A stretch of DNA of 64,000 nucleotides. Origin: Pleionea mediterranea. GTDB taxonomy: Bacteria; Pseudomonadota; Gammaproteobacteria; Enterobacterales; Kangiellaceae. The DNA lies in assembly GCF_003148745.1 (NCBI RefSeq), contig NZ_QGGU01000010.1:99387-163386 (forward strand). The letters are read 5' to 3'. Below are positions 45,232-54,057 of this stretch, piece by piece (position 1 is the first letter of the stretch; each line of letters begins with the position of its first letter). The notes under the pieces are model-generated. The model was given only the letters and a program-made list of their open reading frames with translations, made no database searches and was not told where the DNA came from. A program made the position numbers and the translations under genes.

Positions 45232-45900
45232 AACCATGACGAATGTATTTCTTAAAATGCGCGTCAGCAATGATCACTCAACACAAGCGTCTCAGAATTA
45301 ATCTATTACGCTATTAACACACTGAGCGAATATCCCCGTGATAACGAAAAGGGCTTTTTCAGTTCCTTTTTTCTGGCAGTTAATAATTTGCAATATCTAG
45401 AGGAAAGAATCAAAAGCGTTTCGCATCGCTAACGCTGTATGCGAGTTACTTTTATCAGACGAGATAAAAGTAACCAAAAACTCTGGATCGCTGACCGTTA
45501 ATAGCTCCTGCATTAACGGCATTCACTACGTCCATGTAGATTCGCTAGCAATTTGTTTAGAATATTTTGGAAATAACTTTTACAACCGTACGCACTGCAT
45601 TGAGAGATGATTGCTGACGCGCACTTCAAGACATACACTCATCATTGATTGTAGTCTCTGTAAATATATGAACACCTTTAGGTACAAAGGCTAAATAGTG
45701 AAGCACCAGTTTACAGCCCTTCTTAACGTACTTATGTTGCTCGCGTCAGCAATGATCACTCAACACAAGCTTTTCAGAATTAATCCATTACGCTATTAAC
45801 ACACTGAACGAATATCCCCGTGATAACGGAAAAGGGCTTTTTTGGTTCCTTTTTTAGCTCTTGAAAAAAGGAACTCGCATAAAGCGTTAGCGATGCGAAA
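45232..45900. repeat. mosaic multi-hairpin element, copy 5a with truncated unit in front
   Basis: 45232-45412 is a truncated core end plus module r, nearly repeated at 46007-46140. The full unit then runs from GCGTTTCGCATCGC (45416) through module D (GTTACTTTTATC 45445-45456 / GATAAAAGTAAC 45463-45474; CCGTTAAT / ATTAACGG), the core 45612-45751 (140 bp, TGCTGACGCG ... CGCGTCAGCA) and module r to GCGATGCGAAA at 45900. The core is inverted relative to D and r compared with copies 1, 3 and 4. Confidence 0.85.
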
Positions 45901-46006
45901 TGGTTACTGCACTTAATGAAAAGCTATTAACCAACAATAAAAAATGAGATTGTAACCAAAAGAAATGCTGGAAATTCCCTATCCTCATATAATCACATAA
46001 ACAACT

Positions 46007-46294
46007 AACCATGACGAATGTATGTCTTGAAATGCGCGTCAGCAATGATCACTCAACACAAGCGTTTCAGAATTAATCCATTACGCTATTAACACACTGA
46101 ACGAATATCTCCGTGATAACGGGAAAGGCTTTTTTGGTTCCTTTTTTAGCGAAGCTACATGGACGTAGTGAATGCAGTTAATGCAGGAGCTATTAACTGC
46201 CAGAAAAAAGGAACTCACAACCGACAAGAACGTCGAAAATGCCGTTTATGAATGGAACAATAATCGGCCATGCAAGCGTTAGCGATGCGAAACG
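46007..46294. repeat. mosaic multi-hairpin element, copy 5b, chimeric
   Basis: A truncated core end, then module r whose hairpin loop has been replaced. GTTCCTTTTTT (46137-46147) pairs with AAAAAAGGAAC (46204-46214) around an inserted piece of module d, including its own stem GCAGTTAAT (46174-46182) / ATTAACTGC (46192-46200). A reversed module P and the end TTAGCGATGCGAAAC follow. Between 45901 and 46006 nothing is recognised. Confidence 0.82.
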
Positions 46295-46327
46295 TTTTTA
46301 ATTTTAATTCAAAAAACAACCGCAAAA

Positions 46328-46711
46328 CTACGCCAACAACCTCTCAACTATCCCCTTATTCGCTTCTGGAAACTCAAGCCGCTCTATATCCGCTAATTCA
46401 AACCAGCGTACCTGCTGGCCTTCCTGACCGTCAGGTTCACCAGTAAACACAGAAACCGAATAGAAATGCAAAACAACCTGTTTGTCGCCGTAATCAAACT
46501 CAACGGTGTCAAATAGCTGACAACTAGTCAGGTCAATTTCAATGGCAATTTCTTCACGACACTCTCTGATAAGTGCCTGCAATGGCGTTTCATTGTCATC
46601 CAGTTTACCACCGGGAAACTCCCACTTTCCGCCTTGAGGTTTGTCATCAGGGCGTTTTGCCAGTAATACTTTATTATCTTTAACAATGATGGCAGCGGCG
46701 ACATGTATCAT
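46328..46711 (-). CDS. mutT: 8-oxo-dGTP diphosphatase (MutT, Nudix)
   Basis: 127 residues. MIHVAAAIIVKDNKVLLAKR is the MutT start. The Nudix box is present as GGKLDDNETPLQALIRECREEI, with the catalytic REcrEE glutamates. It removes oxidised 8-oxo-dGTP from the nucleotide pool and so prevents A:T to C:G changes. It is placed downstream of secA as in many gammaproteobacteria, but secA's own terminator lies between, so it needs its own promoter in the 46712-46820 gap. Confidence 0.93.
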   Translation of the reverse strand: MIHVAAAIIVKDNKVLLAKRPDDKPQGGKWEFPGGKLDDNETPLQALIRECREEIAIEIDLTSCQLFDTVEFDYGDKQVVLHFYSVSVFTGEPDGQEGQQVRWFELADIERLEFPEANKGIVERLLA

Positions 46712-46815
46712 AAGCGTATCTTTACTGTTTGTTTAAAATTGATGTTTAAAATATTGGCGTTTAAAATTTTTAACGTTCAAAAGCGATTAAACTTTATAAA
46801 AACTCGAAGCTGAAG

Positions 46816-46851
46816 CAACAAAAAAGCCCGAAGCACTAAGTGTTTCGGGCT
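46816..46851 (-). terminator. rho-independent terminator of secA
   Basis: Read on the minus strand, AGCCCGAAACA pairs with TGCTTCGGGCT (11 bp with one wobble, 5-base loop) and is followed by TTTTTTGTTGC. It lies 22 bp after the secA stop codon. Confidence 0.9.
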
Positions 46852-46872
46852 TATGATGCTTACACCATCAAC

Positions 46873-49638
46873 TTATTTAAGTTTGCCGTGGCATTGCTTG
46901 AATTTTTTACCGGAACCGCAAGGACAAGGATCGTTTCGGCCAACTTTAACCCCGTCACGTACAAAAGGTGTGGCCGGTTGAGCGCCAGACTCTTTAGCTC
47001 CCGCATTATCGTTTGCCATTGCATTGGCTTGCTGATGCTGGAAATTCATTTTTTGCGCTTCTGCTTCTTTACGTCGCTGCTCTTCAACGGCTGCAGCATC
47101 TTCTTCAGAACGCACCTGAACTTTTGATAGCACATTGACCACTTCGTGCTTTAATGACTCAAGCATTCCGGTAAACAGTTCAAAGGCTTCGCGTTTATAT
47201 TCTTGCTTAGGATTTTTTTGAGCATAACCACGTAAATGAATACCCTGCCTTAAATGATCCATCGCCGCAAGATGTTCGCGCCAATGAGAGTCGAGCGTCT
47301 GTAGCATCACGGATTTTTCAAAATGACGCAGAACTTGTCCACCAACGGCTTCTTCTTTGGCTTTGTAATTATCAGTAACGACTTCAAAGATTTTTTCACG
47401 CAGCTTATCTTCGTGAAGCTCTTCATCTTCTTCCAGCCATTTTTTAACTGGCAGCTCAATCAAGTATTCATTTTTCATGTGCTCTTCGAGCCCATTGATA
47501 TCCCACATACTGTCAATGCTTTGCGGTGGAATATATTGACTGATGTCTTCGTTCAGAACATCAAAGCGCACGGCGTCAATGGTTTCGGAAATATCATCGG
47601 TCGACATCAGCTCATGACGTTGTTCATAAATGACTTTACGCTGATCGTTGGCAACGTCATCGTACTCCAGCAACTGTTTACGAATATCAAAGTTACGGGC
47701 TTCTACTTTGCGCTGTGCGTTTTCAATAGCGCGAGTAACCATTTTGTGTTCGATGGCTTCGTCTTCTTCCCAACCTAATTTACGCAACATATTGACCATA
47801 CGCTCGGGTGCAAAAATTCGCATCAGATCATCATCGAGTGACAAGAAGAAACGGCTTAAGCCCGGATCACCCTGTCGACCGGCACGGCCTCGCAACTGAT
47901 TGTCGATACGTCGTGATTCATGACGTTCGGAACCTATGATTGCCAGACCACCAGCTTCTAGAACTTGTTGATGACGCTCTTTCCATTCGCTTTCAAGTGC
48001 TTCAAGTTTTTTATTTAACTCACTCTCTGGCTTGTCTTTGTACTTTTGCTTAAGCGCTTCGGTTTCCGCTTTTATGTTACCGCCAAGAACAATATCGGTT
48101 CCTCGACCGGCCATATTGGTCGCAATGGTCACAACACCTGGGCGACCAGCATCAGCAATAATTTGCGCTTCCTGCTCATGGAATTTGGCGTTAAGGACTT
48201 TATGTTCAATTTTCTTTTGTTTTAATACGGACGATAAAATCTCAGAGGTTTCAATGGACGCGGTACCCACCAATATTGGCTGACCTTTTTCACGACACTC
48301 TTCGATTTGTTCAATTAATGCTTTGTATTTGGCATCACGGGTTAAGAAGACCAGGTCCGCCATATCGTTCCGGATCATGGGTTTATTGGTTGGAATAACC
48401 ACAACTTCCAGACCATAAATTTGTTGTAACTCAAACGCCTCGGTATCGGCAGTACCAGTCATACCGGAAAGTTTGTCGTAGATTCGGAAATAATTCTGGA
48501 ATGTTATGGAAGCAAGCGTCTGGTTTTCGTTTTGAATGGCAACGCCTTCTTTTGCTTCAACCGCCTGATGCAACCCTTCTGACCAACGACGACCCGGCAT
48601 GGTTCGGCCCGTGTGTTCATCAACAATAACAATTTCGCCGTCCTGAACAATATAGTCCACGTCAATTTTAAACAGGGTATGTGCTCGTAAAGCGGCATTA
48701 ACATGATGCAATAAGGAAATACTTTGCGCCGAGTAAAGCGTTTGTCCTTCGTCAAGTAAACCGGCTTCGGTCAATAACTCTTCAACTCTAATTTGGCCAC
48801 TCTCGGTAAAGTGAACCTGTTTGCTTTTCTCGTCAATGGTGTAATCGCCTTCTTTTTCCACCACTTCTTTTTCGTCTTCACCGGAAACGATTTGCTCTTT
48901 CAGTTTTGGAATAAGGCCATTCATTTTTTTGTAAAGCGCGGAACTGTCTTCCAGCGATCCGGAAATAATCAACGGCGTTCGGGCTTCATCAATTAAAATG
49001 GAGTCAACTTCATCCACCACGGCAAAGTTAAGTTCGCGCTGTACTTTTTCTTCCAGACTGAACGCCATGTTGTCACGCAGATAATCGAAACCAAACTCGT
49101 TGTTGGTTCCATAAGTGATATCACACTGATAAGCCTGCTGTTTCACTTCATGGGACTGGCCAGATAATACGCAGCCCACGGAAAGTCCTAAAAACTCGTA
49201 CAAGGGACGCATCCAGTCCGCATCACGTTCCGCCAGGTAATCATTCACGGTAATGATATGAACGCCTTTGCCGGATAATGCGTTCAGGTAGGCCGGCAGG
49301 GTTGCCACCAGGGTTTTACCTTCACCGGTACGCATTTCAGAAATTTTGCCATCATGAAGCACCATGCCGCCGATAAGCTGCACATCAAAGTGGCGCATAC
49401 CCATTACACGCTTACTGGCTTCACGAGCCACGGCAAAAGCTTCATTTAAAATATCGTCGAGTGTTTCACCATCGTTTAAACGTTGCTTGAATTGATCGGA
49501 CTTAGCCTTTAACTCATCGTCACTCAATGCTTCCAGCTCAGGTTCCATCGCATTGATAAGATCCACTTGCTTCTCGAGTCGCTTAAGAATACGTTGATTT
49601 CGACTGCCGAAGATTCTGGTTAAAAATTGTCCGAACAT
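46873..49638 (-). CDS. secA: preprotein translocase ATPase SecA
   Basis: 921 residues, full length. Walker A is [14 protein letters not shown] (GKT at 107-109). The DEAD-like Walker B is [20 protein letters not shown], the second helicase domain has [18 protein letters not shown] and [13 protein letters not shown]. The C-terminal zinc SEC-C motif is [20 protein letters not shown], used for SecB and lipid contact. It drives unfolded proteins through SecYEG with ATP. It is preceded by the M23 peptidase gene, whose terminator separates the two. Confidence 0.98.
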   Translation of the reverse strand: MFGQFLTRIFGSRNQRILKRLEKQVDLINAMEPELEALSDDELKAKSDQFKQRLNDGETLDDILNEAFAVAREASKRVMGMRHFDVQLIGGMVLHDGKISEMRTGEGKTLVATLPAYLNALSGKGVHIITVNDYLAERDADWMRPLYEFLGLSVGCVLSGQSHEVKQQAYQCDITYGTNNEFGFDYLRDNMAFSLEEKVQRELNFAVVDEVDSILIDEARTPLIISGSLEDSSALYKKMNGLIPKLKEQIVSGEDEKEVVEKEGDYTIDEKSKQVHFTESGQIRVEELLTEAGLLDEGQTLYSAQSISLLHHVNAALRAHTLFKIDVDYIVQDGEIVIVDEHTGRTMPGRRWSEGLHQAVEAKEGVAIQNENQTLASITFQNYFRIYDKLSGMTGTADTEAFELQQIYGLEVVVIPTNKPMIRNDMADLVFLTRDAKYKALIEQIEECREKGQPILVGTASIETSEILSSVLKQKKIEHKVLNAKFHEQEAQIIADAGRPGVVTIATNMAGRGTDIVLGGNIKAETEALKQKYKDKPESELNKKLEALESEWKERHQQVLEAGGLAIIGSERHESRRIDNQLRGRAGRQGDPGLSRFFLSLDDDLMRIFAPERMVNMLRKLGWEEDEAIEHKMVTRAIENAQRKVEARNFDIRKQLLEYDDVANDQRKVIYEQRHELMSTDDISETIDAVRFDVLNEDISQYIPPQSIDSMWDINGLEEHMKNEYLIELPVKKWLEEDEELHEDKLREKIFEVVTDNYKAKEEAVGGQVLRHFEKSVMLQTLDSHWREHLAAMDHLRQGIHLRGYAQKNPKQEYKREAFELFTGMLESLKHEVVNVLSKVQVRSEEDAAAVEEQRRKEAEAQKMNFQHQQANAMANDNAGAKESGAQPATPFVRDGVKVGRNDPCPCGSGKKFKQCHGKLK

Positions 49639-49810
49639 GTAAATACTCTTTTATTGTTGTGGTGTTAACGGTTATGCAGTGTTAACAAAAATTTACGGTG
49701 AAACGCCAATCGCGGCCAGCATTGTACCCTATTACACGCGGGGGTAAAACGCGAAACACTCAAATGGAAGTGGTATAAATGGGGATGAAACTGACTTTTA
49801 CAAGACAACA

Positions 49811-49839
49811 AAAAAACGGCGAGTTTTGAGCTCGCCGTT
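49811..49839 (-). terminator. rho-independent terminator of the M23 gene
   Basis: On the minus strand AACGGCGAG pairs with CTCGCCGTT around a 7-base loop and is followed by TTTTTGTTG. It lies about 33 bp past the stop of the peptidase gene and separates it from secA. Confidence 0.9.
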
Positions 49840-49871
49840 TGGGTAAACAATAAACTGTTTTGACAGTTAAA

Positions 49872-50810
49872 TTATGATTTACTGCGCCGATTCACATAAC
49901 GTAGCGGGTTGATCTGCCGACCATTTTTCAGGATTTCATAATGCACATGGGCACCGGTTGATCGGCCAGAATTGCCCATTTCAGCAATTTGCTGATTTTT
50001 ACTGATCACTTCGCCCACTTTCACCAGTGCGGTTTTGTTGTGACCGTAACGGGTGACAAAGCCGTCACCGTGGCTAATTTCAATCAACAATCCATAACCG
50101 TGGCGATCGCCAACAAACGACACAACCCCTGCTGCGGTTGATACGACAGGAGCGCCTTCTTTACCCGCAAAGTCCAGACCAGCATGCCAGGCAGGTCGGC
50201 CCGAGAAAGGATCCGTCCGGCGGCCGTAAAACGACGACATCCAGCCTTTGGTGATGGGTCGACCGGAAATATAGCTTTCCACACCAATGTGCTTATCAAG
50301 TACCAGAGATTCAATGGCGGATAACTGTTGCTCACGACTTAGCAGCTGGCTGCTTAAATCATCCAGTAAGGTTAAAAACTCAGCATCACTGCTGTTGCTG
50401 CTAACCGACTCAGGCTCTTCTGGACCACCTATAGCAGGCGGTTGAGAAAAATTGAATTCATTGGCATCGATACCGGCTATATTGGCAATGCGGGAGCCGG
50501 CTGCGTCCAGGCGTCGAACATGGGCCTGTAAAATACCAAGGCGTGCGGTCAGGGCATTTAATTTTTTCTGTGAACGTTCTTTGGCTTTATCCAGTTCAGT
50601 CCGCTGATCGGCCAATTGAGTACGCCAATCGTTAATGGTGTCCTGATCGACACTGGCAATGTGGCCTCTATACTTGGCCAGCTGATAACCACCAACAGCA
50701 GTAATCACTGGCAAGGTAACCGCAAAGGTCAACAATGACATAATGCCAAGCTTGGTCACTTTGAGGCTGCGGATCCCATTACGGGATCGCTGTAATATTG
50801 TAAAACTCAT
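49872..50810 (-). CDS. M23-family (LytM-type) peptidase with N-terminal membrane anchor
   Basis: 312 residues. One transmembrane helix (about 24-43) is followed by a coiled coil (QLADQRTELDKAKERSQKKL). The C-terminal M23 domain has zinc residues in WHAGLDFAGKEGAPV and GAHVHYEILKNGRQINP (HxH). YGRRTDPFSGRPAW and GYGLLIEISHGDGFVTRYGH are typical flanks. It is either an active endopeptidase on cell-wall crosslinks or an amidase activator; the HxxxD and HxH ligands are intact, favouring activity. It faces away from the dciA-like gene and upstream of secA. Confidence 0.9.
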   Translation of the reverse strand: MSFTILQRSRNGIRSLKVTKLGIMSLLTFAVTLPVITAVGGYQLAKYRGHIASVDQDTINDWRTQLADQRTELDKAKERSQKKLNALTARLGILQAHVRRLDAAGSRIANIAGIDANEFNFSQPPAIGGPEEPESVSSNSSDAEFLTLLDDLSSQLLSREQQLSAIESLVLDKHIGVESYISGRPITKGWMSSFYGRRTDPFSGRPAWHAGLDFAGKEGAPVVSTAAGVVSFVGDRHGYGLLIEISHGDGFVTRYGHNKTALVKVGEVISKNQQIAEMGNSGRSTGAHVHYEILKNGRQINPLRYVNRRSKS

Positions 50811-51057
50811 CTATCCAACACCCTTATAATTTCAGCTCACTTTCTATCGAAGTGATTTCTTTTTGTTATAATTCGGTTTGCAACACTGCCTTAATAACAG
50901 GGTTATTAGCAAAGCTAATACTGACGCTGTGCCAGAAACCCCTTATTATTGCAATAAAATCAACACTTTAGTTGTCGTTTTAATTAACGACCATCAATCT
51001 TAACGATTATGCTTAAATCAGCAGGCATAACGCCTTAACCGCAGGATCCGCTTGTTT

Positions 51058-51378
51058 ATGTCAAAAACACGCCCAGAACCCATCAATAGTTTATCGGATA
51101 AAGCCGACGGATCTTTAAGGTTTATTTTGGACAATTTAGCAAGAATCAAGCAGTTAGACCATATAGTTAAAGCTAAATTGAGCCAAAAGTTAACATCTCA
51201 CTGCCGAATTATCAATTATCGTGATAATCGACTGGTCATCGCCGTTGAATCTTCCAGCTGGGCAACCCGGTTAAAATTCGAACTGCCAAATTTACTGTCA
51301 AGTCTACGGGCGGATGGTTTTCCTGGCTTAAGGGCCATCGATATTAAAGTGGCTGAATCGGATCAAAACAGCATTTAA
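51058..51378 (+). CDS. DciA-like DUF721 protein
   Basis: 106 residues from ATG 51058 (MSKTRPEPINSLSDKADGSL); a TTG two codons earlier is unlikely. The DUF721 core is ILDNLARIKQLDHIVKAKLS, then CRIINYRDNRLVIAVESSSW followed by ATRLKFELPNLLSSLR. DciA is the ancestral bacterial loader or partner of the replicative helicase DnaB; in gammaproteobacteria with DnaC it is absent, so its presence suggests a DciA-type lineage. It is the only + strand gene in the 46-64 kb block and occupies the place where E. coli has secM. Confidence 0.82.
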   Translation: MSKTRPEPINSLSDKADGSLRFILDNLARIKQLDHIVKAKLSQKLTSHCRIINYRDNRLVIAVESSSWATRLKFELPNLLSSLRADGFPGLRAIDIKVAESDQNSI

Positions 51379-51439
51379 GCAGCTTGCCCATACTCAACAA
51401 CTCAACAACCAATTCACAACCACCGCTTCTATTAAAAAC

Positions 51440-51470
51440 AAAAAAGCCAAAGCATCAGGCTCTGGCTTTT
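51440..51470. terminator. bidirectional terminator between dciA-like gene and lpxC
   Basis: AAAAGCCAGAGCC and GCTTTGGCTTTTTT on the minus strand form a stem with one mismatch and a T run, ending lpxC. On the plus strand the same stem ends in CTTTT after the dciA-like gene. It is placed between two converging stops. Confidence 0.75.
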
Positions 51471-51497
51471 AGGCTAACCCATTGTATTCTAACGATT

Positions 51498-52412
51498 TTA
51501 TACCGATAAAATAGGGTTCATAATGTAAGAGATAGGCGCCGCAGTGGCGTCTTCAAAGGTAACGGTTTCCCAAGCTTCGGCGTCTGCAATCAACGCACGC
51601 AATAACTTGTTATTTAACGCGTGACCCGATTTGTAACCTGCGAATGATCCCACCAGACTGTTACCCAGTAAGTAAAGATCACCAATGGCATCCAAAATCT
51701 TGTGCTTAACGAATTCGTCTTCGTAACGTAAACCGTCTTCGTTCAAGATTCGATAATCATCCAGAACAATGGCGTTATCAAGGCTTCCGCCCTGTGCCAG
51801 GTTTTTCGAACGTAAATACTCAATATCATTCATAAAACCGAAGGTACGGGCACGGCTCACTTCCTTAACAAACGAGGTGCTGGAAAAGTCGATAACCGAG
51901 GTTTGCGAACGATCTTTAAAAATGGGGTGATCAAAATCGATGGTAAAGGCAACTTTAAAGCCATCAAAGGGTTCGAAAACGGCTTTTTTGTCGCCATCTT
52001 CAACCACCACTCGCTTTTTGATCCGAATGAATTTTTTTGCTTTGCTCTGCTCTTCGATACCAGCAGATTGCAATAGGAATACGAAAGGTCCAGAGCTACC
52101 GTCCATAATGGGTACTTCTGGCGCAGATACATCAATAAAGGCGTTATCAACACCCAGGCCGGCCATTGCCGCCAATAAATGCTCTACGGTTGAAATTCTT
52201 ACATCGCCTTTGATCAGGCAGGTTGACAAGGTTGTATCGCCAACATTTTCTGGAGCAGCTGCAATTTCTACGACAGGCTCAAGATCAACACGGCGGAATA
52301 CAATGCCGGTATCCACGGGTGCAGGTCGTAAGGTTAAATATACTTTTTCACCGGTATGCAAGCCAACGCCGGTTGCGCGAATGGCTGTACGCAAAGTACG
52401 CTGTCTAATCAT
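51498..52412 (-). CDS. lpxC: UDP-3-O-acyl-N-acetylglucosamine deacetylase LpxC
   Basis: 304 residues, normal length. Zinc ligands His78 ([14 protein letters not shown]), His237 and Asp241 ([17 protein letters not shown]) and the general base His264 ([14 protein letters not shown]) are all present, as is [11 protein letters not shown]. It catalyses the committed step of lipid A synthesis, so the organism is Gram-negative. Start ATG 52412 behind TTTTGGAGTG. It follows ftsZ after a strong terminator and so has its own promoter in the 52413-52690 gap. Confidence 0.98.
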   Translation of the reverse strand: MIRQRTLRTAIRATGVGLHTGEKVYLTLRPAPVDTGIVFRRVDLEPVVEIAAAPENVGDTTLSTCLIKGDVRISTVEHLLAAMAGLGVDNAFIDVSAPEVPIMDGSSGPFVFLLQSAGIEEQSKAKKFIRIKKRVVVEDGDKKAVFEPFDGFKVAFTIDFDHPIFKDRSQTSVIDFSSTSFVKEVSRARTFGFMNDIEYLRSKNLAQGGSLDNAIVLDDYRILNEDGLRYEDEFVKHKILDAIGDLYLLGNSLVGSFAGYKSGHALNNKLLRALIADAEAWETVTFEDATAAPISYIMNPILSV

Positions 52413-52689
52413 TAAGCTTTCACTCCAAAATACTGTTTCTACGGAGCTCCACTCCTACGTACCTTCCATGAGGGAGCGAGATCCTACCAGATAAGAAATA
52501 TCTGTGAAACATTTTTTGTGTATTTTTCACACAATTTGAGAATTAAATCAAATTTTAACACTTTTACGAGCTTTTACTGACTAACTGGCTCATATTTCTC
52601 AAATTTATCTCACTTTGAAATCAACTGTTTCGAAGCGAACTTCTGTTAAGTGGCAAAATACCCAAACCGCTTAACCAGACCCTCTCAAA
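52413..52689. other. lpxC upstream region
   Basis: AT-rich interval that must hold the lpxC promoter. A GTAGGAGTGGAGCTCCGTAG inverted motif near 52437-52459 sits in the leader. No gene is supported. With the terminator below it makes the 398 bp gap between lpxC and ftsZ. Confidence 0.4.
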
Positions 52690-52730
52690 AAACTTAAAAC
52701 AGACAGGTGCAGAAGGGAGGCACCTGTCTG
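52690..52730 (-). terminator. strong terminator closing the dcw cluster after ftsZ
   Basis: CAGACAGGTGC (52700-52710) and GCACCTGTCTG (52720-52730) form a perfect 11 bp stem. On the minus strand TTTTAAGTTTTTT follows. It lies 81 bp after the ftsZ stop codon. Confidence 0.92.
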
Positions 52731-52810
52731 TGACTGACTTATCTGCTTTTTTAATCACTGTGAATGCTGAACGGGGCAATCACAATTGATTCGTAAAAAA
52801 CAATTCAGGG

Positions 52811-53959
52811 TTAGTCGGCCTGTTTTCTTAAAAATGCAGGAATATCCAGATAATCCATATCACTGCCCGCCGCTTTGGCTTCGCCACCATTTTGTTGACG
52901 AATAACCGTTGGGCGATCCAGCTTTTGGTAATCCGTTGTGCCATCGGCTTTTATATTTTCATCGCTGTTCGACACTAACTTAACAGGCTGCTGGCCTTTG
53001 GCTAACAATCCTGTGGCTACCACTGTGACACGTAATTCATCATTAAGTTCAGGATCAATGGCGGTCCCCACAACTACGGTGGCTTCTTCTGAAGCGAAGT
53101 CCTGAACGATGCTGCCCACTTCGGCAAACTCATCGATGCTCATGTCTTCACCACAGGTGATATTCACCAGAATGCCTCGAGCACCCGACAAATCAACGTC
53201 TTCCAGTAATGGACTGGCAACCGCTGTTTCTGCAGCAACCTGAGCCCGATTATCGCCTGAGGCAATGCCAGTTCCCATCATGGCCATGCCTTTTTCTGAC
53301 ATCACCGTTCGAACATCGGCAAAATCCACATTGATCAAACCAGGACGAGTAATTAACTCGGCAATACCCTGAACAGCACCATGCAGTACGTCATTCGCCG
53401 CTTTAAAGGCTTCGGTTAATGCTTTGCCTTTTAATACCGACAAGACTTTATCGTTTGGCACAATGATTAACGAGTCAACATGACGACGTAATTCTTCAAT
53501 GCCTTCTTCTGCCACTTTCATTCGCTTTTTTAACTCAAAGAAAAAAGGTTTGGTGACTACCGCAACCGTTAAAATGCCCATTTCTTTGGCAATTTCCGCA
53601 ACCACTGGCGCAGCACCCGTTCCCGTGCCACCACCCATACCGGCGGTTAAAAACACCATATCGGTGTCTTTTAATACTTCCTGAATACGTTCACGATCTT
53701 CCAGCGCAGCCTGACGCCCCACTTCCGGATTGGCGCCCGCGCCAAGTCCTTTGGTGATGCTACCGCCCAGCTGAATGCTGGTACGTGCATTGGATTTACT
53801 TAAAGCCTGTGCATCTGTATTTGCACAGACAAATTCAACACCGTCGATATTGGCTGCAAGCATATGCTCTACCGCATTGCTGCCACCGCCACCCAGGCCA
53901 ATGACTTTGATAACGGCATTGTCTTGGCAGTTATCGATTAACTCAAACATGTTAGGCAT
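52811..53959 (-). CDS. ftsZ: cell division protein FtsZ
   Basis: 382 residues. The tubulin signature [11 protein letters not shown] is at about 110-119; [11 protein letters not shown] (23-33) and the T7 region [16 protein letters not shown] are typical. The C-terminal tail [14 protein letters not shown] is the conserved anchor for FtsA and ZipA. It is a GTPase that forms the division ring. A ribosome site GAAGGGG precedes ATG 53959. Last gene of the dcw unit, 98 bp after ftsA. Confidence 0.99.
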   Translation of the reverse strand: MPNMFELIDNCQDNAVIKVIGLGGGGSNAVEHMLAANIDGVEFVCANTDAQALSKSNARTSIQLGGSITKGLGAGANPEVGRQAALEDRERIQEVLKDTDMVFLTAGMGGGTGTGAAPVVAEIAKEMGILTVAVVTKPFFFELKKRMKVAEEGIEELRRHVDSLIIVPNDKVLSVLKGKALTEAFKAANDVLHGAVQGIAELITRPGLINVDFADVRTVMSEKGMAMMGTGIASGDNRAQVAAETAVASPLLEDVDLSGARGILVNITCGEDMSIDEFAEVGSIVQDFASEEATVVVGTAIDPELNDELRVTVVATGLLAKGQQPVKLVSNSDENIKADGTTDYQKLDRPTVIRQQNGGEAKAAGSDMDYLDIPAFLRKQAD

Positions 53960-54057
53960 AGTTATTTCCCCTTCTTATTACAATTTCAACATTGCATTTG
54001 TTGCTAACACTGCGTTGTTTTATTACCCAGTGTTAAACCTCGTTTTTCAGCCGACCA

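Noticed and set aside
33428-46294. Integron cassette array
   Set aside because: Gene-repeat-gene alternation recalls a superintegron, but genes lie in both directions, the repeats lack attC core sites (GTTRRRY/RYYYAAC), many repeats are several hundred bases and modular, and no integrase is present.
32202-46294. Prophage or conjugative element
   Set aside because: No capsid, tail, integrase, relaxase or secretion genes were found; the region is single chromosomal genes separated by repeats.
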